Of a stretch of DNA of 64,000 bases, positions 29,681-38,620 are shown one piece after another. The stretch lies in NCBI RefSeq assembly GCF_001307275.1, contig NZ_CP012831.1, positions 1,302,001 to 1,366,000 of the forward strand, written 5' to 3'. Under the pieces are notes generated by a model that worked only from the letters and a program-made list of their open reading frames with translations, had not been told where the DNA came from and made no database searches. This stretch comes from Pseudomonas fluorescens. GTDB taxonomy: Bacteria > Pseudomonadota > Gammaproteobacteria > Pseudomonadales > Pseudomonadaceae. How positions within the stretch are numbered: position 1 is the stretch's first letter; each line of letters opens with the position of its first letter. Made by a program: the position numbers and the translations under genes.

Positions 29681-31033
29681 TTACAGACGACCCAGATCGT
29701 TGACGAGGGCAAGCAACATGACCCCGACCACCAAGCTGATACCGATCTGTATCCCCCAACCTTGCACCCGATCCGACAAGGGACGACCACGCGCCCACTC
29801 GATCAGATAAAACAGCAGATGCCCCCCATCCAGTACCGGAATGGGCAGCAAATTCAGAACCCCCAGGCTAATGCTCAGATAAGCAAGGAAATTCAGGAAA
29901 TCAGCGACGCCCGACTGGGCAGAAGCGCCCGCCACTTTAGCAATGGTTATCGGTCCACTCAAGTTTTTTACCGAGAGCTCGCCGAACAACATTTTCTTGA
30001 GCGAGTCCAGCGTCAGGATGCTCATGGTCCAGGTACGACGCGCACCCTCGCCAATCGCCGCCACTGGGCCGAAACTGACCTCGCGGATCATTTCCGGCGG
30101 CCAGTCGACCGCCTTGACGCCCGCGCCCAGGTAACCGGTCGGCGCCTTGCTCTCGCCACGGGCGGCCAGGGTTACCGGGACATCGATTGGAGCACCGTCG
30201 CGCTCGATGCGCAGCACAATTTTGGTGTCAGGACGTACACGAACCGAATCGACCACCTGCTGCCAGTCGCTGACCGGTTGGCCGTCGAGGGCCAGCAACC
30301 GATCGCCGGCCTTCAGACCAGCCGTCTGGGCCGGGCCTTTCGGATCGAGTTCGGCGAGGATCGGCGGCAAGGCCGGACGCCATGGCCGAATCCCCAGTGA
30401 ACGGATCGGATCCGGCTCGTCCGCACCCTTGAGCCAGTTGTCCAAGATGAGCTCGCGAGGCGAATCCACCGTGGAGCCCTGCTCGCGCACCATCAATTGC
30501 AACGAACCGCTCTCACCCAGGCGACGGACCAGCTGCAGATTGACCGCCGCCCAGCCCGATGTCGGCTCGCCATCGATGGCGACGATTTCCTGCCCGGCAC
30601 CCAGCCCGGCACGGGCGGCAACGCTACCGGCCTCTACCCCACCGATGACCGGGCGCACCTGTTCGCTGCCCAGCATGGCCAGGCCCCAGAAAAACACCAT
30701 GGCCAGCAGGAAGTTGGCAATCGGCCCCGCCGCGACGATGGCAATACGCTGACGGACGGTCTTGCGATTGAAGGATTGATCGAGCTGGTCGGCCGGGACT
30801 TCACCCTCGCGCTCGTCGAGCATCTTGACGTAGCCACCCAACGGGATGGCCGCCACGACGAATTCGGTGCCTTTCTTGTCGTGCCAGCGCAGCAATGGCA
30901 TGCCGAAGCCCACGGAAAAACGCAGGACCTTGACGCCACAGCGACGCGCAACCCAGAAATGACCGAATTCGTGAAAAGTGACCAACACCCCCAATGCAAC
31001 CAGGGTGCCGACAATCATATAGAGCGCGCTCAT
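29681..31033 (-). CDS. rseP: Site-2 intramembrane zinc protease RseP
   Basis: Cuts the anti-sigma factor MucA/RseA inside the membrane after DegS/AlgW, releasing the envelope-stress sigma factor AlgU. 450 residues. Zinc motif HEFGH at 21-25 in the first membrane helix, and the third ligand in PIPVLDGGHLLF near 398. Two PDZ domains lie between. The ATG at 31033 (MSALYMIVGTLVALG) is chosen over a start ten codons upstream. It is next to bamA, whose client proteins trigger this pathway. Confidence 0.97.
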   Translation of the reverse strand: MSALYMIVGTLVALGVLVTFHEFGHFWVARRCGVKVLRFSVGFGMPLLRWHDKKGTEFVVAAIPLGGYVKMLDEREGEVPADQLDQSFNRKTVRQRIAIVAAGPIANFLLAMVFFWGLAMLGSEQVRPVIGGVEAGSVAARAGLGAGQEIVAIDGEPTSGWAAVNLQLVRRLGESGSLQLMVREQGSTVDSPRELILDNWLKGADEPDPIRSLGIRPWRPALPPILAELDPKGPAQTAGLKAGDRLLALDGQPVSDWQQVVDSVRVRPDTKIVLRIERDGAPIDVPVTLAARGESKAPTGYLGAGVKAVDWPPEMIREVSFGPVAAIGEGARRTWTMSILTLDSLKKMLFGELSVKNLSGPITIAKVAGASAQSGVADFLNFLAYLSISLGVLNLLPIPVLDGGHLLFYLIEWARGRPLSDRVQGWGIQIGISLVVGVMLLALVNDLGRL

Positions 31034-31085
31034 CTGTTTTCTCCGCAATCCTGTCCAGGGCAACCCTGGCTAACGTATCGCAGCT

Positions 31086-32276
31086 TCAACGCCCGTGGCG
31101 CTGCAGCCATTGGCCCGCCAACTCACGAGCCCTGGCATCCGCCGTAAATACTGTATCGAGGTCATCGACCGAAACCACGGCCTCGAGATTCAAGACTTCC
31201 TCGATGATACTCGCGATCTCGAGGTAACGGACACGTCCATCGAGAAACGCGGCAACGGCCACTTCATTGGCAGCGTTCAACATGGCCGGCGCACTGTTGC
31301 CCGCCTCGGCCGCCTGGCGCGCCAGGCGCAGGCAGGGGAAGCGCTGCTCATCGGGCGCCTGGAAATCCAGGCGAGCGATAGCGAACAGGTCCAGCGGCGC
31401 AACGCCCGAGTCGATACGCTCCGGCCAGGCCAGGGCATTGGCGATCGGGGTGCGCATGTCCGGGTTACCCAACTGGGCCAGCACGGACCCGTCGACGTAG
31501 TCCACCAGGGAGTGAATCACGCTCTGGGGGTGAATGACCACCTCGACCTGCGACGGCTTGGCATCAAACAGCCAGCAGGCCTCGATCAGTTCCAGGCCCT
31601 TGTTCATCATGCTGGCCGAATCCACGGAAATCTTGCGCCCCATGGACCAGTTCGGATGGGCACAGGCCTGTTCGGGTGAAACATGCACCAATTCTTCCAG
31701 CGGCGTCTGCCGGAACGGACCACCGGAGGCTGTCAGCAAAATCCGCCGGACACCTACCGCGCCGAGACCACGGGAAAAATCCCGCGGCATGCATTGAAAA
31801 ATCGCATTGTGCTCGCTGTCGATCGGCAACAACACCGAGCCGCTCTTGCGTACAGCCTGCATGAACAGCGCGCCGGACATCACCAGCGCCTCTTTATTGG
31901 CCAGCAGGATCTTCTTGCCGGCCTCCACCGCCGCGAGGGTCGGACGCAGGCCCGCCGCACCGACGATCGCCGCCATCACGGCATCGACTTCAGGGTCGGC
32001 AGCCACTTGGCAAAGGCCTTCCTCCCCTACCAGCACACGGGTTTGCAGGCCGGCTGCGCGCAAATCGTCCTGCAACGCCCGCGCCACGCCAACCTCAGGC
32101 ACCACGGCAAACCGCGGGGTGTGGCGAATGCACAACGCCAGCAATTCGCTCAAACGCGTGAAGCCACTGAGGGCGAACACCTGGTAGCGCTCCGGATGCC
32201 GGCCAATGACGTCAAGCGTACTGAGGCCAATCGAACCGGTCGCGCCAAGGACAGTGATCTGCTGGGGGCGACTCAC
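31086..32276 (-). CDS. dxr: 1-deoxy-D-xylulose 5-phosphate reductoisomerase
   Basis: Second step of the MEP isoprenoid pathway, NADPH-dependent. 396 residues. NADPH-binding [14 protein letters not shown] near 10-23; metal and substrate residues in the [10 protein letters not shown] segment near 148-157. The GTG at 32276 overlaps the cdsA stop as GTGA, which supports this start; the preceding ATG would add five residues. Its product ultimately feeds UppS, encoded two genes upstream. Confidence 0.96.
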   Translation of the reverse strand: MSRPQQITVLGATGSIGLSTLDVIGRHPERYQVFALSGFTRLSELLALCIRHTPRFAVVPEVGVARALQDDLRAAGLQTRVLVGEEGLCQVAADPEVDAVMAAIVGAAGLRPTLAAVEAGKKILLANKEALVMSGALFMQAVRKSGSVLLPIDSEHNAIFQCMPRDFSRGLGAVGVRRILLTASGGPFRQTPLEELVHVSPEQACAHPNWSMGRKISVDSASMMNKGLELIEACWLFDAKPSQVEVVIHPQSVIHSLVDYVDGSVLAQLGNPDMRTPIANALAWPERIDSGVAPLDLFAIARLDFQAPDEQRFPCLRLARQAAEAGNSAPAMLNAANEVAVAAFLDGRVRYLEIASIIEEVLNLEAVVSVDDLDTVFTADARARELAGQWLQRHGR

Positions 32277-33079
32277 GATGCCGCCATCCACAACAGCACG
32301 GCAAAGATCGGGATCGCGGCAGTCAGGCTGTCGATGCGATCCAGCACACCCCCGTGACCGGGCAACAGGTTACTGCTGTCCTTGATCCCGGACTGACGCT
32401 TGAACATGCTTTCGGTCAGGTCACCGACCACCGACACGAATACGATCAGGGCGGCGCCAATAAGGCCTATGAACAGTTGCGCGACCGTCCAGTCCCGCAC
32501 GAAACCGACCACCGTGGTGATCACCAGGCTCAAGACCAGGCCACCATAGACCCCTTCCCAGCTCTTGCCTGGGCTGACTTGCGGCGCGAGCTTGCGCTTG
32601 CCGAAGGCCCGACCGGAGAAGTAGGCGCCAACGTCGGCCCCCCAGACCAGTACCATCACGGCCATGATCTGCCAGTTGCCCAACGGGCCTTGCTTGATCC
32701 AGATCAGCCCCTGCCAGGCCGGCAGCAGGATCAACAGGCCGATCACCAGCTTGGTCGCCGTATTGGCCCAATGATGCGTGGTCCGTGGATAGGTCAGGAC
32801 CAGGAAGGTCGCCGTCGCCCACCACAGCACCGCGGCACCCAGCACCCATGGCGCGAGGCCGGGCACCACGTACATGATGAACAGCATGGCCGCCACGGCC
32901 ACCGCATAGGTCACGCGCGCCGACTGCGCAGGGAAACCCGCCAGCCGCGCCCACTCCCACGCGCCCAAGGTCACGACCAGCCCGATGAACAGCGCAAAGC
33001 TGCCACCGTCGAGCAGGAAGAAACCACCCAGGGCGATAGGCAACAGGATCAAGGCAGTGATGATTCGTTGTTTAAGCAT
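32273..33079 (-). CDS. cdsA: Phosphatidate cytidylyltransferase
   Basis: Makes CDP-diacylglycerol from phosphatidate and CTP, the precursor for phospholipid head groups. 268 residues, about eight membrane helices. The CDS signature is near residues 220-250: [18 protein letters not shown] then LDRIDSL. The start overlaps the uppS stop by one base and the stop overlaps dxr, so uppS-cdsA-dxr are translationally coupled. Confidence 0.96.
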   Translation of the reverse strand: MLKQRIITALILLPIALGGFFLLDGGSFALFIGLVVTLGAWEWARLAGFPAQSARVTYAVAVAAMLFIMYVVPGLAPWVLGAAVLWWATATFLVLTYPRTTHHWANTATKLVIGLLILLPAWQGLIWIKQGPLGNWQIMAVMVLVWGADVGAYFSGRAFGKRKLAPQVSPGKSWEGVYGGLVLSLVITTVVGFVRDWTVAQLFIGLIGAALIVFVSVVGDLTESMFKRQSGIKDSSNLLPGHGGVLDRIDSLTAAIPIFAVLLWMAAS

Positions 33080-33834
33080 TAAACCCGGGCTCCAGCTTCG
33101 ATCTGCTCGCTCGTTTTACCGAAGCGACGCTGACGGGAAGCGAAATCGGCCAGTGCGGTACGCATGGCTTCGTGTTTGAAGTCCGGCCAGAACAGGTCGG
33201 AGAAGTACAACTCGGCATAAGCCAACTGCCAGAGCAGGAAGTTGCTGATGCGATGCTCGCCACCGGTACGGATGCACAGGTCCGGCAATGGCAGGTCACC
33301 GGTCGCCAGGCAGGTCTGCAACAGTTCAGGAGTGATGTCTTCCGGGCGCAAGTGCCCGGCCTGGACTTCCCGCGCCAACCGCTGGGCAGCCTGGGCAATG
33401 TCCCACTGGCCACCGTAGTTGGCGGCGATCTGCAGGACGAACCGATTTGTGCCCGCCGTCGCAGCCTCGGCTTCGCGCATCGCAGCCTGCAATTCAGGAT
33501 GGAAGCGCGAGCGATCACCGATGATGCGCAAGCTGATCTTGTTGTCGTTGAGGCGCTTGGCCTCACGACGCAGGGCCTTGAGGAACAAGTCCATCAAGGC
33601 ACTGACTTCATCGGCCGGCCGCTGCCAGTTCTCGCTGGAGAAGGCGAACAGGGTCAGCACCTCGACCCCCGCCTCGGCGCACACCTCGATGACCGCACGA
33701 ACCGCATCGACCCCCGCCTTGTGCCCGGCGACGCCAGGCATAAAGCGTTTCTTGGCCCAGCGGTTGTTGCCGTCCATGATGATCGCCACGTGGCGCGGAA
33801 CCGCGAACGGCACGGCCTGCTTGGTCTTTTCCAT
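33079..33834 (-). CDS. uppS: Undecaprenyl diphosphate synthase
   Basis: Cis-prenyltransferase that extends farnesyl diphosphate to C55 undecaprenyl diphosphate, the carrier for peptidoglycan and O-antigen. 251 residues. Catalytic Asp21 in HVAIIMDGNNRWAKKR; the C-terminal RTGGEHRISNFLLWQLAYAEL segment near 195-215 is the other family signature. It follows frr by 13 bases. Confidence 0.97.
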   Translation of the reverse strand: MEKTKQAVPFAVPRHVAIIMDGNNRWAKKRFMPGVAGHKAGVDAVRAVIEVCAEAGVEVLTLFAFSSENWQRPADEVSALMDLFLKALRREAKRLNDNKISLRIIGDRSRFHPELQAAMREAEAATAGTNRFVLQIAANYGGQWDIAQAAQRLAREVQAGHLRPEDITPELLQTCLATGDLPLPDLCIRTGGEHRISNFLLWQLAYAELYFSDLFWPDFKHEAMRTALADFASRQRRFGKTSEQIEAGARV

Positions 33835-33847
33835 GAAAACGAGACCC

Positions 33848-34405
33848 TTATACGGCCATCAGGTCTTTTTCTTTCTCGTCCGTGGCCTTGGTGATCTGGG
33901 CCTCGGATTCTTTGGTCAGCTTATCGATATCAGCGATGGCACGACGCTCTTCGTCTTCACTGATTTCCTTATCCTTGACCAACTTCTTCAGCTCACCCAA
34001 CGCGTCACGACGGATATTGCGCACAGCAACACGCGCATCTTCCGCTGCGCTACGGGCTTGTTTGGTGAAGCCTTTGCGCGTTTCCTCGGTGAGGGCCGGC
34101 ATCGGGATCAGCAGCAGCTCCCCCAAGTTAGTTGGGTTGAGGTTCAGACCGGCACTCTGGATCGCCTTGTCTACAGCAGCGAGCATGTTGCGCTCGAAAG
34201 CCACGACCTGCAGGGTGCGCGAGTCTTTCACGGTGACGTTGGCAACGCTGCTCAGCGGTGTGTCAGTGCCGTAGTAAGGCACCATGACGCTGCCGAGGAT
34301 ACTGGGGTGAGCCTTGCCGGTACGAATCTGGCCGAATGCGTGGTTCAGAGAGTCCAGGGATTTCTGCATGCGCTCTTGAGCGTCTTTTTTGATTTCATTG
34401 ATCAT
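33848..34405 (-). CDS. frr: Ribosome recycling factor
   Basis: Splits post-termination ribosomes with EF-G. 185 residues, all-helical domain I plus a small beta domain, with the [10 protein letters not shown] segment near 28-37. Its ATG overlaps the pyrH stop by 4 bases, so the pair are coupled; uppS follows 13 bases later. Confidence 0.97.
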   Translation of the reverse strand: MINEIKKDAQERMQKSLDSLNHAFGQIRTGKAHPSILGSVMVPYYGTDTPLSSVANVTVKDSRTLQVVAFERNMLAAVDKAIQSAGLNLNPTNLGELLLIPMPALTEETRKGFTKQARSAAEDARVAVRNIRRDALGELKKLVKDKEISEDEERRAIADIDKLTKESEAQITKATDEKEKDLMAV

Positions 34406-35145
34406 TGTTGAACTTCCTCGATCAGTGTTCCTTCGGCGCCGCCATGGACGATATTCAACAGGGCACCGGGCTTGTTCATGTTAAAGACGCGCAGCGGCAT
34501 CTTGTGGTCGCGGCACAGGCAGATAGCCGTCAGGTCCATGACACCCAGCTTGCGATCCAGCACTTCATCGTAGGTCAGATGATCGAACTTCTCGGCATGC
34601 GGGTCTTTGAACGGGTCAGCGGTATAGACGCCATCGACCTTGGTCGCCTTGAGCACGACATCGGCATCGATCTCGATCGCGCGCAGGCAGGCGGCCGAAT
34701 CCGTGGTGAAGAACGGATTACCGGTACCGGCGGCAAAAATCACCACTTCCTTGGCGTTGAGGTGGCGCATGGCTTTGCGACGATCGTAGTGATCGGTCAC
34801 GCCAACCATGGAAATGGCCGACATCACGATGGCCGAGATATTGGCACGCTCCAACGCATCGCGCATAGCCAGGGCGTTCATCACAGTGGCCAGCATGCCC
34901 ATGTGGTCGCCCGTGACCCGATCCATGCCGGCCGCGCTCAGCGCCGCGCCACGGAACAGGTTGCCGCCGCCGATGACCAGGCCGACCTGAACGCCGATCC
35001 CGACCAACTGGCCAACTTCCAGGGCCATGCGATCCAGCACTTTCGGATCGATCCCGAACTCTTCCGAGCCCATCAGGGCCTCGCCGCTAAGCTTGAGTAG
35101 AATGCGTTTATAGCGAGCCTGATAACCACTGCCCTGCTGAGCCAT
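34402..35145 (-). CDS. pyrH: UMP kinase
   Basis: Phosphorylates UMP to UDP; hexameric, amino-acid-kinase fold. 247 residues. The lysine-containing start of the core is [15 protein letters not shown] at 12-26, and GGGNLFRG near 60-67 binds substrate. First gene of pyrH-frr-uppS-cdsA. The tsf gene is 360 bases upstream, across a terminator and a long palindrome. Confidence 0.97.
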   Translation of the reverse strand: MAQQGSGYQARYKRILLKLSGEALMGSEEFGIDPKVLDRMALEVGQLVGIGVQVGLVIGGGNLFRGAALSAAGMDRVTGDHMGMLATVMNALAMRDALERANISAIVMSAISMVGVTDHYDRRKAMRHLNAKEVVIFAAGTGNPFFTTDSAACLRAIEIDADVVLKATKVDGVYTADPFKDPHAEKFDHLTYDEVLDRKLGVMDLTAICLCRDHKMPLRVFNMNKPGALLNIVHGGAEGTLIEEVQQ

Positions 35146-35218
35146 TGCGAATCTCTCCTGCGGCGTATGTGTTCAAAAAATTCTTTGCAGGCTGTTTGCA
35201 GCCTGCGCTCACTCTAGC

Positions 35219-35356
35219 CTTTGCACGAAAAGTGCCTGCGCGACGATCATACTGCGTTGAAAACTGGCTCGGAATGCTCATTTACAACCAGTAAACTCCG
35301 CTTCCTCGCCAGTTTTCGCCTTGTCTGATCGCCGCTCGGCGACTTTTCGTACAAAG
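35219..35356. repeat. 138-bp nested imperfect palindrome between tsf and pyrH
   Basis: Four inverted pairs share one centre near 35288: CTTTGCACGAAAAGT (35219) with ACTTTTCGTACAAAG (35342), one mismatch; GCGACGATCA (35240) with TGATCGCCGC (35326), one mismatch; GAAAACTGGC (35259) with GCCAGTTTTC (35308), perfect; and TTTAC (35281) with GTAAA (35291). It is not a REP sequence. No gene is visible in 35146-35505; besides this palindrome that stretch holds the tsf terminator. Confidence 0.75.
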
Positions 35357-35446
35357 CCAAGCTTGACGCTGACACAGCGCCATCGGAACACGGCTTTGTA
35401 AGCCAGTTCCGACAGGAAACCAATAAAAATCGGCATCCCCATCCGA

Positions 35447-35480
35447 AAAGAGGCTGCGCGCGTTAAGCGGGCAGCCTCTT
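35447..35480 (-). terminator. Rho-independent terminator of tsf
   Basis: Stem AAGAGGCTGC / GCAGCCTCTT with a 14-base loop and TTTT on the minus strand, about 25 bases after the tsf stop. Confidence 0.8.
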
Positions 35481-35505
35481 CAGGGCGACAGTTGTAAAAA
35501 CCGTC

Positions 35506-36372
35506 TTATTGCTTGCTGGCAGCAGCTACCTGGGCAGCAACTTCAGCAGCGAAGTCATCAACCGGCTTCTCGATGCCTTCGCCTACTTTGAAGTAGGTGA
35601 ACGAAACGATTTCAGCACCGGCTTTCTTCGCCAGGTCGCCAACCTTGATTTCCGGGTTCTTGACGAAAGCCTGCTCAACCAGGCTGGCTTCGGCCAGGAA
35701 CTTGGAGATACGGCCGCTGACCATTTTTTCTGCGATTTCAGCAGGCTTGCCTTTCAGCTTCTCTTCGTTCAGCTGCAGGAAAACGCCCTTCTCGCGCTCG
35801 ATCGCTTCAGCCGAAACGTCCGAAGGCAGCAGGAACTCAGGGTTGGTAGCTGCCACGTGCATGGCGATGTCTTTCGCCAGCTCGGTGTCGCCACCCTTCA
35901 GGACAACCGCAACACCGATCTTGTTGCCGTGCAGGTAGGTACCGACCACGTCACCTTCAACGCGAACCAGGCGGCGGATGTTGACGTTTTCGCCGGTCTT
36001 GCCGACCAGGACCAGGCGCGCTTCTTCCTGGGACTCGATCAGCGGAGCTGCGTCGGTCAGTTTGTCAGCGAAGGCTTTCTCGACGCTGGCAGCGACGAAT
36101 GCCTTGAAGTCATCCTGCAGAGCCAGGAAGTCGGTCTGGGAGTTGACTTCCAGCAGAACGGCAGCCTTGCCGTCGTCCTTGATGGCGATGGCGCCTTCAG
36201 CGGCCACGTTGCCGGCTTTCTTGGCAGCCTTGATGGCGCCCGAAGCACGCATGTCATCAATGGCTTTCTCGATGTCGCCGCCAGCCTTGGTCAAGGCTTT
36301 CTTGCAATCCATCATGCCTTCGCCGGTACGCTCGCGCAGTTCTTTGACCAACGCTGCAGTAATCTCTGCCAT
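35506..36372 (-). CDS. tsf: Translation elongation factor Ts
   Basis: Exchanges GDP for GTP on EF-Tu. 288 residues. The N-terminal UBA-like domain contains [16 protein letters not shown] (residues 12-27), followed by the TDFLA motif (QTDFLAL near 80-86) that reaches into EF-Tu. Two coiled domains follow. Co-transcribed with rpsB, with an attenuator-type hairpin in the 195-base gap. Confidence 0.98.
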   Translation of the reverse strand: MAEITAALVKELRERTGEGMMDCKKALTKAGGDIEKAIDDMRASGAIKAAKKAGNVAAEGAIAIKDDGKAAVLLEVNSQTDFLALQDDFKAFVAASVEKAFADKLTDAAPLIESQEEARLVLVGKTGENVNIRRLVRVEGDVVGTYLHGNKIGVAVVLKGGDTELAKDIAMHVAATNPEFLLPSDVSAEAIEREKGVFLQLNEEKLKGKPAEIAEKMVSGRISKFLAEASLVEQAFVKNPEIKVGDLAKKAGAEIVSFTYFKVGEGIEKPVDDFAAEVAAQVAAASKQ

Positions 36373-36513
36373 TTCAAAATCCTCTTGGATAGGTTTTCAA
36401 CCATTCCACCCGATCGAACGGGCGATCAATTCTTCCTGGAAAACCATTGCTTATAGGCCGCGGCAGGTTACAAACAGGTCACTGCGCTGGCGGCAAATGG
36501 TTTTCGAGGTGGC

Positions 36514-36538
36514 AAAAAGGGGGCCAAGCCCCCTTTTT
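36514..36538 (-). terminator. Attenuator or terminator between rpsB and tsf
   Basis: Stem AAAAAGGGGGC / GCCCCCTTTTT with a 3-base loop, T-rich on the minus strand, 30 bases after rpsB. In enteric bacteria a partial terminator here sets the ratio of S2 to EF-Ts. Confidence 0.8.
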
Positions 36539-36567
36539 GCTTACTGAGTCAACGCCAGGGGCGTCAA

Positions 36568-37305
36568 TTACTCAGCGGCTGCTGCCGGAGCTTCTTCAGC
36601 GAAGACTTCGGTGCCGCCATTCACGTTGTTGCGACCACGGATCACAGCGTCAGCCATCGAACCCATGTACAGCTGGATGGCGCGGATGGCGTCATCGTTG
36701 CCTGGGATGATGTAGTCAACGCCTTCCGGGCTGCTGTTGGTATCGACAACGCCGATGACCGGGATACCCAGCTTGTTGGCTTCGGTGATCGCGATGCGCT
36801 CGTGATCAACGTCGATCACGAACAGTGCGTCAGGCAGACCGCCCATGTCCTTGATACCGCCCAGGGAGCGGTCCAGCTTCTCAAGATCGCGAGTGCGCAT
36901 CAGCGCTTCTTTCTTGGTCAGCTTGGCGAAAGTACCGTCTTCGGACTGGACTTCAAGGTCACGCAGACGCTTGATGGAAGCGCGAATGGTCTTGAAGTTG
37001 GTCAGCATGCCGCCCAACCAGCGGTGATCCACGTACGGCGAACCGCAACGTGCTGCTTCTTCAGCAACGATCTTGCCAGCGGAACGCTTGGTGCCGACGA
37101 ACAGAATCTTGTTTTTGCCCTGGGCCAGGCGCTCTACGAAGGTCAGTGCTTCGTTGAACATCGGCAGGGTTTTTTCAAGGTTGATGATGTGAATCTTGTT
37201 ACGCGCGCCGAAAATGTACTTGCCCATTTTCGGGTTCCAGTAACGGGTCTGGTGACCGAAGTGCACACCGGCCTTCAGCATATCGCGCATGTTGACTTGG
37301 GACAT
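36568..37305 (-). CDS. rpsB: 30S ribosomal protein S2
   Basis: Small-subunit ribosomal protein. 245 residues, family length. The N-terminus [23 protein letters not shown] is standard; the C-terminal tail is alanine- and glutamate-rich. It heads the rpsB-tsf unit and has a long leader. map is divergent across 479 bases. Confidence 0.98.
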   Translation of the reverse strand: MSQVNMRDMLKAGVHFGHQTRYWNPKMGKYIFGARNKIHIINLEKTLPMFNEALTFVERLAQGKNKILFVGTKRSAGKIVAEEAARCGSPYVDHRWLGGMLTNFKTIRASIKRLRDLEVQSEDGTFAKLTKKEALMRTRDLEKLDRSLGGIKDMGGLPDALFVIDVDHERIAITEANKLGIPVIGVVDTNSSPEGVDYIIPGNDDAIRAIQLYMGSMADAVIRGRNNVNGGTEVFAEEAPAAAAE

Positions 37306-37440
37306 GATAGTTCCTTGATAAGTCGGGTTTGGCCTCCACGTATCCCAATGACCAACCAGCGGCTATATAAGCCGAGGCACCCAGGTCATCGTGTCGACAC
37401 GTGTGTGGATTTAAGCTTACGGGGTCATCCCCGGAAAGCG
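37306..37440 (-). promoter_or_regulatory. rpsB 5' leader, likely S2 autoregulatory region
   Basis: About 135 nt of untranslated leader with hairpins CCGGGGATGACCCCG and CGGCTTATATAGCCG. Conserved structured leaders bound by S2 are known for gammaproteobacterial rpsB; this one fits by place and size, but I have not aligned it. Confidence 0.5.
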
Positions 37441-37446
37441 GCGCAT

Positions 37447-37456
37447 TTTATACCAC
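37447..37456 (-). promoter_or_regulatory. Extended -10 promoter of rpsB
   Basis: Minus-strand TGGTATAAA, an extended -10 with a strong hexamer, about 140 bases upstream of the rpsB start. Confidence 0.6.
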
Positions 37457-37555
37457 AGCAAGGGCGAAAACGGAACATGGATTCTGAAATCCTCTGTGGC
37501 GAGGGGATTGTGGGAGCAAGGCTTGCCCTAATGTCGTTCAGCTAAGCCGCAAACC

Positions 37556-37645
37556 TGTGGGAGCAAAGCTTGCTCGCGATTGGGGCAGGTCAGTCTACAA
37601 CGGTGTCGACCGGTCTACCGCTATCGCGAGCAAGCTTTGCTCCCA
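37556..37645. repeat. REP pair (family A, AAAG variant) between rpsB and map
   Basis: TGTGGGAGCAAAGCTTGCTC copy at 37556-37580 and its inverse at 37623-37645. A partial third copy (TGTGGGAGCAAGGCTTGCCC) is at 37509. The rest of 37306-37784 holds the rpsB leader and the map promoter. Confidence 0.9.
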
Positions 37646-37696
37646 CTCGCCCTCGCCACAGAGTTCCAGGCCGGGAGCGCTTTGCCCCGATGGTCT

Positions 37697-37704
37697 GTTA
37701 GAAT
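37697..37704 (+). promoter_or_regulatory. Extended -10 promoter of map
   Basis: TGTTAGAATCGCG, the same extended -10 as at fdxA, 80 bases ahead of the map start. Confidence 0.5.
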
Positions 37705-37784
37705 CGCGTTTTCAGGGCCGCGCTGGTCATCATCCGCCGCCCATTTCGTTTTGAACAGCGCCGTCGGGCGCAGAGAGAGCCTGT

Positions 37785-38567
37785 ATGACCGTTACCCTCA
37801 AGACACCCGAGGACATCGCCAAAATGCGTGTCGCCGGCAAACTCGCCGCCGAAGTGCTGGAGATGATCGCCGACTACGTCAAGCCGGGCGTGACCACCGA
37901 AGAGCTGGACCGCATCTGCCACGACTACATCGTCAACGAGCAGAAGGCCATCCCGGCGCCGCTCAACTATAAAGGCTTCCCGAAGTCGATCTGTACCTCG
38001 ATCAACCACGTGGTCTGCCACGGCATCCCCAACGAAAAACCGTTGAAGGATGGCGACACCCTGAACATCGACGTCACCGTCATCAAGGACGGCTATCACG
38101 GCGACACCAGCCGCATGTTCCATGTCGGCAACGTGCCGGAGTGGGCCCAGCGCCTGTCCAAGGTCACCCAGGAATGCATGTACATGGCCATCGAACTGGT
38201 GAAGCCGGGCTGCCGCCTGGGGGACATCGGCGAAGTGATCCAGAAGCACGCCCAGAAGAACGGCTTCTCGGTGGTGCGCGAGTTCTGCGGCCACGGCATC
38301 GGCAAGGTGTTCCACGAAGAACCGCAGATCCTGCACTACGGCCGTGCCGGCACCGGCATGGAACTGCAGGCGGGCATGACCTTCACCATCGAGCCGATGA
38401 TCAACCAGGGCCGCGCCGACACCAAGGTGCTGGGCGACGGCTGGACCGCCATCACCAAGGACCGCAAGCTGTCGGCCCAGTGGGAACACACCCTGCTGGT
38501 CACCGAGACGGGCTATGAAATCTTCACCCTGCGTAGCGATGACACCATCGCGCGCGTTTCCGCCTGA
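37785..38567 (+). CDS. map: Methionine aminopeptidase, type I
   Basis: Removes the initiator methionine from new proteins. 260 residues, pita-bread fold. Metal ligands are recognisable in [17 protein letters not shown] (two Asp), [14 protein letters not shown] (His) and the last two glutamates FTIEPM and WEHTLLV. It starts at 37785 with [15 protein letters not shown], preceded by AGAGAG. glnD follows 53 bases later on the same strand; the order rpsB / map-glnD-dapC is conserved. Confidence 0.97.
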   Translation: MTVTLKTPEDIAKMRVAGKLAAEVLEMIADYVKPGVTTEELDRICHDYIVNEQKAIPAPLNYKGFPKSICTSINHVVCHGIPNEKPLKDGDTLNIDVTVIKDGYHGDTSRMFHVGNVPEWAQRLSKVTQECMYMAIELVKPGCRLGDIGEVIQKHAQKNGFSVVREFCGHGIGKVFHEEPQILHYGRAGTGMELQAGMTFTIEPMINQGRADTKVLGDGWTAITKDRKLSAQWEHTLLVTETGYEIFTLRSDDTIARVSA

Positions 38568-38620
38568 TCCGAACCCAGCCTATAGATCCGATAGATATAG
38601 ATAGAAAGGAAAGCCATTCA

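Noticed and set aside
35146..35505. A hidden small gene between tsf and pyrH
   Set aside because: No frame has a ribosome-binding site and plausible length; the sequence is dominated by a palindrome and a terminator.
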